The notes beneath the pieces were generated by a model. The model had not been told where the DNA came from. It made no database searches and saw nothing but the letters and a program-made list of their open reading frames with translations. Source: RGIG2206 sp045540915 (GTDB lineage: Bacteria; Bacillota; Clostridia; Oscillospirales; Acutalibacteraceae). From it: a stretch of DNA of 8,892 nt. The position numbers and the translations under genes are program-made. Numbering within the stretch: position 1 is the stretch's first letter; every line of letters begins with the position of its first letter. The DNA is taken from the NCBI GenBank assembly GCA_045540915.1, contig JAZQID010000038.1, positions 1 through 8,892 of the forward strand. The letters are read 5' to 3'. This document shows positions 1 to 4,770 of this stretch, one piece after another.

Positions 1-100
1 GTCACCGGAGGCTGTGCGCCGTAGCGCCGAAAAGCCGGATTAGGTGTCCGAGTGAGCTCGGGTTATTGTGCACACAATAGCCGGAGCCTTTTTCTTTTTT
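1..100 (+). promoter_or_regulatory. structured leader RNA / probable transcription attenuator upstream of GNAT gene
   Basis: The leader can fold into an upstream domain followed by two mutually exclusive hairpins. Upstream, CACC (3-6) can pair with GGTG (43-46), enclosing a GCGC-CGTA-GCGC hairpin (16-27). Next, CCGAG (48-52) pairs perfectly with CTCGG (57-61) around TGAG. The same 57-61 bases are the 5' arm of a long terminator stem (56-69 with 74-87, one mismatch at 60/83, one G-U) followed by TTTTTCTTTTTT. The T-tract ends at 100 and the AGGAGG ribosome binding site starts at 101, so there is no room for a promoter between them. Transcription of the acetyltransferase gene should therefore cross this terminator, which argues for attenuation. 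I could not match the upstream domain to a known riboswitch class. The alternative is a plain terminator of an upstream gene: one frame is open from the window edge to a TAG at 40-42. Confidence 0.55.
56..100 (+). terminator. intrinsic terminator of the leader
   Basis: The stem 56-69/74-87 has thirteen pairs with a single G/G mismatch and a GCAC loop, followed by a T-rich tail from 89 to 100. The tail is interrupted by one C. It is the strongest hairpin in the first 110 bases. Confidence 0.75.
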
Positions 101-106
101 AGGAGG
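101..106 (+). promoter_or_regulatory. ribosome binding site of GNAT gene
   Basis: AGGAGG lies five bases before the ATG at 112 and directly abuts the terminator T-tract. This fixes the start codon. Confidence 0.85.
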
Positions 107-111
107 TTCTT

Positions 112-660
112 ATGAAACACACAAAGGTTACCCTTGTCCCCTTAACTGCCGATGATCGCGAGCAGTTTATCCTCGATAATCAATGGTCGTTTAAGTATGG
201 TGCGCTGGAAGAATTCGGCGAGCGGGACGACCATATCGACGGCGACGGCGAGATCATTTCCCGCAAAACCATCGAGCATTGCATCGACGATCCCAACAGT
301 GAGACCTATCGCATTATGTTGGACGGCAGAAAGGTTGGCGGTGTAATCCTCAAAATCAATAACGAGACCCACCACAACGAACTGGAGATTCTGTTTGTCT
401 CCCCCGAAGAGCACACCAAAGGCATCGGTTATGGTGCGTGGCAGGCGGCGGAAGCCCTCCACCCCGAAACGGAAGTTTGGGAAACCTGCACCCCGTATTT
501 TGAAAAGCGGAATATCCATTTCTACGTCAACAAATGCGGTTTCCAAATCGACGAATTCTGGTGCGAACATTTTGCGCCTACTCACCAGCCCTGCGACGAA
601 GAACACGACCCGAACGAAGGTCCCGACGAAATGTTCCATTTTGTAAAGAGAATGAAATAA
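112..660 (+). CDS. GNAT-family N-acetyltransferase
   Basis: This 182-residue cytoplasmic protein is predicted to transfer an acetyl group from acetyl-CoA to an amine; the substrate cannot be read from the sequence. The GNAT core is visible. Beta strand 4 and motif A lie at about residues 91-115, with the pyrophosphate-binding loop HTKGIGYG matching the Q/RxxGxG/A pattern, although the first position is H. Motif B, with N134 and Y138 followed by KCGF, lies at about 133-144 and is typical of acetyl-CoA binding. After the fold there is an unusual acidic, Cys/His-containing tail (about 151-175: CEHFAPTHQPCDEEHD and onward) before the last strand. ATG at 112 is supported by a perfect AGGAGG. The gene stands alone on the + strand, between a probable attenuator and a terminator at 673-703, so it is probably a monocistronic, leader-controlled unit. 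Family assignment is firm; a role in antibiotic or small-molecule modification would be a guess. Confidence 0.85.
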   Translation: MKHTKVTLVPLTADDREQFILDNQWSFKYGALEEFGERDDHIDGDGEIISRKTIEHCIDDPNSETYRIMLDGRKVGGVILKINNETHHNELEILFVSPEEHTKGIGYGAWQAAEALHPETEVWETCTPYFEKRNIHFYVNKCGFQIDEFWCEHFAPTHQPCDEEHDPNEGPDEMFHFVKRMK

Positions 661-670
661 AGACAATTCG

Positions 671-703
671 CAGAGCAGAGCAGTTACGCTCTGCTCGGCT
701 TTT
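671..703 (+). terminator. intrinsic terminator after GNAT gene
   Basis: A perfect 9-bp stem (GAGCAGAGC 673-681 with GCTCTGCTC 688-696) with a six-base loop is followed by GGCTTTTCTTCC. It begins about 12 bases after the TAA of the acetyltransferase gene. Confidence 0.8.
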
Positions 704-730
704 CTTCCCGCTTATCTCCACCAAAATAGT

Positions 731-786
731 TAAAGGCGGACCCGTTTCCAACAGGAGATGGATTCGCCTTTATCGTTTATTTTTGA
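731..786 (+). terminator. second long hairpin, probably + strand backup terminator or small RNA end
   Basis: Bases 731-749 pair with 754-772 around an AACA loop, with one mismatch (741/762). Three pairs are G-T (739/764, 744/759, 746/757), which are wobble pairs only in the + strand RNA and become A/C mismatches in the other strand, so the element was probably selected as + strand RNA. It is followed by the T-rich stretch TATCGTTTATTTTT. It could be a tandem terminator for the acetyltransferase transcript or the 3' end of a short RNA. Confidence 0.6.
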
Positions 787-797
787 ATCTACATACG

Positions 798-830
798 CAA
801 AGCCACAGACGGTTTCCGCCTGTGGCTTTG
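798..830 (-). terminator. terminator hairpin of sigma/anti-sigma operon
   Basis: Bases 798-812 pair with 816-830 around a three-base loop. The only non-Watson-Crick position, 809/819, is A/C on the + strand but U-G on the minus strand, so the hairpin is complete in minus-strand RNA. It lies just after the stop codon of the anti-sigma gene. The T-tract on either side is short (TTTGCG on the minus strand), so termination strength is uncertain. Confidence 0.6.
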
Positions 831-837
831 TTTGATA

Positions 838-1803
838 TCACAGAGGCTCAGTTTGTGTTTTAGATAGATCTCCCACTTCATCCTCATTAAGCGCCAACGA
901 ATAGAACATAGCATTCTCAATCTCAAGAGCTGAAAATTCATCAACCGTTACATATACTATTAATCCTTTTCTTACTTCACAGTTGACATTCCGTTCATTC
1001 AATTTCTCAGCGGTTTCATTAGCAATAAACTTATAATAAGCTTCAATAGCTTCATTCCAAGCATTGCGACTGGATGTGCCTGCATTATACGCAGCAATAT
1101 CGGCCTCGAGTTTGTCCTTCAAGAACTCGCCGTCAACAATATATGTCGATAACACATCTTTGCCGATACGCTCCACCGTTTCATCATAAAGCTGTTTTGC
1201 CCATTTTTTGCCATCGGGAGTGCCTGTCTTATACAAGGCTTCTCCGTACTTTAGTTCATCGCCGATTTTAAGCAATTCTCCCAGCCTATTGATAAACAGT
1301 TCTGCATTGTCTACCTCTGCCTCGTGCTCAGATATTGTCTTGCCGTTGTAAACAAATTCATTATCAAGTTCAAAACTAACCCCAATAGCAATAAGGTGAT
1401 TTTTGTTCTTTTCATCAGTTAATACATCGTGTAATGACAAAGTAATCATTTTGCCATCCCAGGTACAAAAGCCCGCAACCTGAACTTCACTGTTTGCATC
1501 TCCCCAAATAATAGGAGCATCCGGAATCCCAGCCGACACATTATTTCCTGAATTTGTAGGATTGGTTTTATCAGCACCTTGGAGAGTTGAGTTATCTCCA
1601 TTAGCTACCGGGGGCTGCGTTGTATTAAATAGACCATTTTGCCACACACCTATGCCCACCAGAGCCACCAACACTACAAAGCAGGCAGCCAAAGATCCCA
1701 ACTTCATCCAATTCGGTTTCATTTTCTTTTTACTCTCTGCCGCTGCAGTGATGAGATCATCATCAATATGCCCGACAGAGTTTGCCATTCTCGGTGTTTT
1801 CAT
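838..1803 (-). CDS. membrane-anchored anti-sigma-like protein (ECF partner)
   Basis: This 321-residue protein has a short cytoplasmic segment, one membrane helix (about residues 35-54) and a large outside domain (57-321). The cytoplasmic N-terminus, with the IDDDLITAAAESKKK stretch at 13-27, resembles the short sigma-binding tails of Clostridial anti-sigma proteins encoded beside ECF sigma factors; such proteins hold the sigma factor at the membrane until a signal arrives. After a Pro/Asn/Thr/Gly-rich linker (about 58-95) comes a globular, Lys/Glu-rich region whose fold I do not recognise. It could be the sensor or an effector. The start ATG overlaps the sigma stop by ATGA and has AAGGAGG at 1814-1820, ten bases upstream, so it is translationally coupled. 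Sampled stretches of the gene are about 35-38% G+C, well below the following genes. Anti-sigma function is inferred from gene position and architecture; the outside domain is unassigned. Confidence 0.75.
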   Translation of the reverse strand: MKTPRMANSVGHIDDDLITAAAESKKKMKPNWMKLGSLAACFVVLVALVGIGVWQNGLFNTTQPPVANGDNSTLQGADKTNPTNSGNNVSAGIPDAPIIWGDANSEVQVAGFCTWDGKMITLSLHDVLTDEKNKNHLIAIGVSFELDNEFVYNGKTISEHEAEVDNAELFINRLGELLKIGDELKYGEALYKTGTPDGKKWAKQLYDETVERIGKDVLSTYIVDGEFLKDKLEADIAAYNAGTSSRNAWNEAIEAYYKFIANETAEKLNERNVNCEVRKGLIVYVTVDEFSALEIENAMFYSLALNEDEVGDLSKTQTEPL

Positions 1804-2393
1804 ATTTCAACGCCCTCCTTAATGAGATAGTCTCTTAGTTTTTTTCGGGTGTAGAACAACATATTTTTGACCTTACTCTCAGTAAAGCCGAAACGCTCTG
1901 CAATATCTCCGATAGAATCGAAGAAGTAATACTTGCGAATAAATACGTTTCGCACTTCCTCTTTCTGCGTGCGAAGGAATTTACTGATCAGCTTGCCCAC
2001 GTCCTCGTCGTTTACGTCCGGAGCATATCGTCCATCGGGCAAAACTGATGCCAGCTCGTCCAGAGACAAAAGTACGTCGGCCGACCGTTTTTTACGCTTC
2101 ACAAACTCCAATCGCTTGAGAGACAGATTTCTTGTAATCTTGCATACGAAAGCTATAAGGTTGTTCGGTCTTGTCGGTGGAATCGCATTCCACACACCCA
2201 CATATGTATCGTTGACACATTCTTCGGCATCTTCGTGATTGTTTAGAATGTTATAGGCGATACTGCGGCAGAGCTTGCCATACTTGGCATCAGTCTCTTT
2301 GATTGCCTGTTCATCTCGTTCAAAGTAGAGTTCTATGATTCTCAGATCATCTATGTTGTCCACCTCCCTTGACAGACCTAAAAGCGCTTTCAC
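1800..2393 (-). CDS. ECF-type RNA polymerase sigma factor
   Basis: This protein of up to 197 residues belongs to the sigma-70 ECF group and would direct RNA polymerase to the promoters of its regulon. Sigma region 2 lies at about residues 35-100, with the DAEECVNDTYVGVWNAIPP core at 55-73. Region 4 lies at about 135-190 and contains a helix-turn-helix (about 158-185, including SIGDIAERFGFTESKVKNML). There is no region 1 or 3, as expected for ECF factors. The reading frame opens at GTG 2393, but no ribosome binding site precedes it. A perfect AGGGAGGT (2362-2369) lies eight bases before an in-frame ATA codon at 2354-2352, after which the sequence DDLRIIELYFER fits the usual N-terminus of this family. 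The true product may therefore be 184 residues. It is followed with an ATGA overlap by the membrane anti-sigma-like gene. The family is certain; the signal and regulon are unknown. Confidence 0.88.
   Translation of the reverse strand: MKALLGLSREVDNIDDLRIIELYFERDEQAIKETDAKYGKLCRSIAYNILNNHEDAEECVNDTYVGVWNAIPPTRPNNLIAFVCKITRNLSLKRLEFVKRKKRSADVLLSLDELASVLPDGRYAPDVNDEDVGKLISKFLRTQKEEVRNVFIRKYYFFDSIGDIAERFGFTESKVKNMLFYTRKKLRDYLIKEGVEI
1814..1820 (-). promoter_or_regulatory. ribosome binding site of anti-sigma gene inside sigma gene
   Basis: AAGGAGG on the minus strand lies in the last codons of the sigma gene, ten bases before the ATG at 1803. Together with the ATGA overlap it supports coupled translation of the pair. 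Confidence 0.75.
2362..2369 (-). promoter_or_regulatory. strong ribosome binding site facing an ATA codon
   Basis: AGGGAGGT on the minus strand sits 13 codons inside the longest reading frame. Eight bases separate its GGAGG core from the in-frame ATA at 2354. No ATG, GTG or TTG occurs in frame at a usable distance. The nearest ATG (2350-2348) is out of frame and meets a stop after two codons. Confidence 0.6.
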
Positions 2394-2471
2394 CCATTAA
2401 GTACGTTTTTTTCGGCATTGGTCATATTCTCATAGTTTAAAAATTTCTTTCTTCAATACTTCTTGAATTTC

Positions 2472-2500
2472 ATTGTACCATATTTTAGCGACCTTTTCTA
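2472..2500 (-). promoter_or_regulatory. predicted sigma-A promoter (extended -10) of sigma operon
   Basis: On the minus strand, TAGAAA (2500-2495), 17 bases, then TACAAT (2477-2472). The -10 is preceded by TGG, which gives an extended -10 (TGn). The start point would be near 2465, about 70 to 110 bases before the possible sigma start codons. The rest of the 2394-2578 gap is AT-rich and I see no gene in it. Confidence 0.5.
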
Positions 2501-2578
2501 TATCGTAGTATAAAACACCTCGAAAAAGACTTCTCTCAAAGAGATAAATAGTTCGTCCTCAACATCGTCCGCTCCACC

Positions 2579-2608
2579 AAAAAAGCACCGACAAAGTCGG
2601 TGCTTTTT
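2579..2608 (-). terminator. terminator of the TetR/ABC exporter operon
   Basis: A perfect 8-bp stem, GCACCGAC (2585-2592) with GTCGGTGC (2596-2603), has a three-base loop and is flanked by six A and five T. On the minus strand it ends in a T6 run, 14 bases after the permease stop codon. The flanks allow it to work in both directions. Confidence 0.85.
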
Positions 2609-2622
2609 CATATATATCTCCA

Positions 2623-3354
2623 TCACTGTCTTTTCATTTGGCGCAGGAAAAGCAATACCGCCAACGCCAGCGTAACGACGGCGTAGCCAAGCACCCACCA
2701 CAGATGAGGTATCGCCTCAGCGAAGTCACCTCTCAGCACGGCGCGTTCCATATCAACAGCGTGGACAAACGGCAGGGCGTATGCGATCTTCTTGAAAGCG
2801 CCGCCCACAAGCTCAAGGTCAAACCAAATGCCCGACACCCACGCCGAAAGATTGGTCAGCAAGGCGCCGCAGATGCCGCCCACCTGCTTATCGCTCAGGA
2901 CACTTCCGCAAAGCAGGCCAAGCCCGATATAGAGCAAGGAAACAGGGATGATGAACAACACGGCAAACAGGATATTCACCGTGACGTTAAGCCCGAGAAT
3001 TATCGCCGCAATATAACAAACGACACACTGTGCGACCGCGATCGGCAGGATCGGCAGGGTGTAGCCGAGAATGAAATCGGTCGGGGTCAGGGGAGTTGTA
3101 TAGAGACGTTGGAGCAGCGAACTGCCCCTATCTTTTGAAATAAGGGTCGCCGAAAAGAGCGACATAAAGGAGAGGCCGAAGACGGTTATTCCGGGGGTCA
3201 GATGCTCGATCTCAAACATCGCTACGGGGATGTTAGCCTGAATCGCGCTGAGCAGCAGGAGCAACACGAGCGGAAATCCGAGGCCGAAAAACAGGGTCAG
3301 CGGGTCGCGCAGTATCTCCTTGGTATTCCTGCCTGCAAAGGTCATCATTTTCAT
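2623..3354 (-). CDS. ABC-2 type transporter permease (DrrB-like)
   Basis: This 243-residue integral membrane protein is the channel half of an exporter powered by the ATPase encoded just upstream. Six hydrophobic segments can be placed at about residues 20-39, 53-72, 94-119, 126-150, 158-176 and 217-238. The cytoplasmic stretch KDRGSSLLQRLYTTPLTPTD (74-93) matches the conserved ABC-2 motif that contacts the ATPase. Length is normal for a single-domain DrrB-like permease. The ATG overlaps the ATPase stop by ATGA, so expression is coupled. Exporters of this pattern beside a TetR regulator often expel drugs, peptides or lipids; the substrate cannot be deduced here. The terminator at 2579-2608 closes the operon. 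Confidence 0.85.
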   Translation of the reverse strand: MKMMTFAGRNTKEILRDPLTLFFGLGFPLVLLLLLSAIQANIPVAMFEIEHLTPGITVFGLSFMSLFSATLISKDRGSSLLQRLYTTPLTPTDFILGYTLPILPIAVAQCVVCYIAAIILGLNVTVNILFAVLFIIPVSLLYIGLGLLCGSVLSDKQVGGICGALLTNLSAWVSGIWFDLELVGGAFKKIAYALPFVHAVDMERAVLRGDFAEAIPHLWWVLGYAVVTLALAVLLFLRQMKRQ

Positions 3355-4079
3355 TTTGCCGCCCCCTTTACAATATGGACAAAGGCCTGCTCAAAATTAT
3401 CGGTGTCTGCCATCTCTTTTATCTTATCGGCGGTGTCGCAGACGAGCAGTCGGCCGTCCTTCATGATCGCGATGCGGTCGGAGAGGGCCTCAGCCTCCTC
3501 CATATAGTGAGTAGTCAGGATGATGGTCACCTTGCCCTTGAGTGAGCGGATGATGTCCCACATATCACTGCGCACGAGTACGTCGAGGCCAAGGGTCGGC
3601 TCGTCGAGAAAAAGTATCTCCGGCTCGCTTATCAGCGCCATCGCGATGCTGAGTCTGCGCTGCCAGCCGCCCGACAGCTTGCCTGCCTTTTTCTTGATGA
3701 CCGAGTCGAGTCCGAGCAGTTGGGTCAGTTCCGTTATCTTGGCTTTTTGCTTATCCTTGGCAAAGCCGTGGACTCCGCACATCAGTTCAAGATTCTCCTG
3801 CACCGACAAACCGGGGGCTACCGCCGTCTCCTGCGGTGAGACGGCGATAAGTGATTTTACGGCGGCGGTATCGCTGTTTATGCTTTTTCCGTTAAGAAAA
3901 GCATCGCCGCTTGTCAACTGTGTAAGGCAGGAGAGCATTTTGATGGTGGTGGTCTTACCTGCACCGTTGACACCGAGAAGGGAGAGCAGTTCCCCCTTTT
4001 CGACAGTAAGGCTGAGGTCGTCGACCGCGACCACATCCTTATATTTTTTGGTCAAGCCCTCAATTCTGATTGCATCCAT
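3351..4079 (-). CDS. ABC transporter ATP-binding protein (DrrA/CcmA-like)
   Basis: This 242-residue cytoplasmic ATPase drives the ABC-2 permease that follows it. Walker A is GVNGAGKTT (36-44), the Q-loop glutamine is Q83, the signature is LSGGWQRR (135-142; W where many members have M), Walker B is EILFLDEPT (154-162), and the switch histidine is H191 in LTTHYMEEAE. All catalytic positions are present. The frame is open upstream to 4211, but ATG 4079 is the correct start: GGAG sits eight bases before it, the protein then begins MDAIRIEGLTKKYK as in the family, and the longer version would run into the tetR coding region. The gap to the tetR stop is five bases. Length (about 240) suggests a compact domain without the C-terminal extension seen in DrrA. 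Confidence 0.9.
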   Translation of the reverse strand: MDAIRIEGLTKKYKDVVAVDDLSLTVEKGELLSLLGVNGAGKTTTIKMLSCLTQLTSGDAFLNGKSINSDTAAVKSLIAVSPQETAVAPGLSVQENLELMCGVHGFAKDKQKAKITELTQLLGLDSVIKKKAGKLSGGWQRRLSIAMALISEPEILFLDEPTLGLDVLVRSDMWDIIRSLKGKVTIILTTHYMEEAEALSDRIAIMKDGRLLVCDTADKIKEMADTDNFEQAFVHIVKGAAK

Positions 4080-4084
4080 AATAA

Positions 4085-4645
4085 TTACTCCATTCCGTAC
4101 TGTTTGCGAAGACCCTGATAAGAGTCGGTCAGCATCTTGCTGACAAGCTCCCAATCGAGATCGAGAAATCCCGTTGCAAACATTGTGGCAATTCCGTGGA
4201 CGTAGGCCCACATTTCAAGATGGAAAAGTTTAACGTCGTCGCCCTCAAGCCCTGTGTTGTTATGCACGAGGGTCTCCATTTCATCGGTCAAGCCCGAACC
4301 TTCGGGAATGACCTCGTTAGAGCGGTCTCGCATATAAAGAAGCTTAAAGAGTTCCCTTTCCTCCTTGGCAAAGCGGATATAGGCCATACCGTTGGCCTTG
4401 TATGGCGGAAATTTGCCGCTTTCCACCTCGCGTTGCATATACTCCTGACACAGCATATCCACATTTTGCACGACGGCAAGGCGCAGTTCGTCCATCGTTG
4501 CAAAGTTGGAGAATATCGGCTGAGTCGAGCAATTGAGCAAGGACGCGATGTTTCTCGCGTTGATGGCCTGCGCTCCGCTCATTCTGACGATGCCGACGGC
4601 TGTGTTGATTATCTCATCCTTGGTTATTTTTATCCTTGGCGGCAT
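4085..4645 (-). CDS. TetR/AcrR-family transcriptional regulator
   Basis: This 186-residue DNA-binding protein is probably a repressor of its own operon. The N-terminal helix-turn-helix runs over about residues 9-55, with INARNIASLLNCSTQPIFSN (28-47) as the DNA-contacting part; TQPIFSNF replaces the more usual S-x-x-x-LYYHF motif, as in a subgroup of Clostridial members. The ligand domain follows. The stretch at 142-160 (HLEMWAYVHGIATMFATGF) contains the W-x-x-x-HG motif of the WHG/TetR_C_33 type of C-terminal domain. The start is fixed by GGAGG (4652-4656), six bases before the ATG. It is the first gene of the unit with the ATPase and permease, which suggests that a substrate of the exporter relieves repression. 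This link is inferred from gene order. Confidence 0.88.
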   Translation of the reverse strand: MPPRIKITKDEIINTAVGIVRMSGAQAINARNIASLLNCSTQPIFSNFATMDELRLAVVQNVDMLCQEYMQREVESGKFPPYKANGMAYIRFAKEERELFKLLYMRDRSNEVIPEGSGLTDEMETLVHNNTGLEGDDVKLFHLEMWAYVHGIATMFATGFLDLDWELVSKMLTDSYQGLRKQYGME

Positions 4646-4658
4646 ACTCTACCTCCAT

Positions 4659-4678
4659 TATATAGTCGGTGTTATATA
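4659..4678. promoter_or_regulatory. candidate TetR operator
   Basis: TATATA at 4659-4664 and TATATA at 4673-4678 flank an 8-base centre, between the predicted start point and the tetR ribosome binding site. A repressor bound here would block the promoter at 4688-4716. TATATA is itself a palindrome and the region is AT-rich, so the match is weak evidence. Confidence 0.3.
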
Positions 4679-4687
4679 TCGTATGTT

Positions 4688-4716
4688 ATTTTAATGCACA
4701 CGATCCGAAAAGTCAA
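4688..4716 (-). promoter_or_regulatory. predicted sigma-A promoter of tetR-ABC operon
   Basis: On the minus strand, TTGACT (4716-4711), exactly 17 bases, then TAAAAT (4693-4688). This is five of six at both boxes, with the predicted start near 4680, about 35 bases before the tetR start codon. Confidence 0.65.
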
Positions 4717-4737
4717 GTTGTTTTAAGAAATCGGCAT

Positions 4738-4769
4738 AAAAAACGGCAGAGAAATCTCTGCCGTTTTTT
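4738..4769 (-). terminator. terminator of the two-component operon
   Basis: The 8-bp stem CGGCAGAG (4744-4751) with CTCTGCCG (4756-4763) is flanked by A6 and T6. On the minus strand it follows the kinase stop codon directly and ends in T6, which separates this operon from the tetR promoter. Confidence 0.85.
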
Positions 4770-4770
4770 A

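Noticed and set aside
40..62. GGTGTCCGAGTG resembling the D-arm of a serine or leucine tRNA
   Set aside because: No acceptor pairing, anticodon arm or T-loop follows; the bases are better explained by the attenuator hairpins.
2551..2579. TTCG followed by CCGCTCCACCA, resembling the 3' end of a tRNA
   Set aside because: The T-arm does not pair and there is no matching 5' acceptor strand or anticodon arm upstream. At most it is a relic.
2498..2701. Minus-strand open frame of 67 codons ending in a Phe/Glu-rich peptide
   Set aside because: It runs through the operon terminator hairpin and overlaps the permease end in another frame, has no good ribosome binding site, and resembles no family I know.
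4080..4211. Upstream extension of the ABC ATPase reading frame
   Set aside because: It lies inside the tetR coding region and the first 44 residues do not match the family; ATG 4079 has its own ribosome binding site.
4196..4726. Plus-strand open frame opposite tetR
   Set aside because: It is antisense to a clear TetR gene, crosses the tetR promoter, and has no ribosome binding site.
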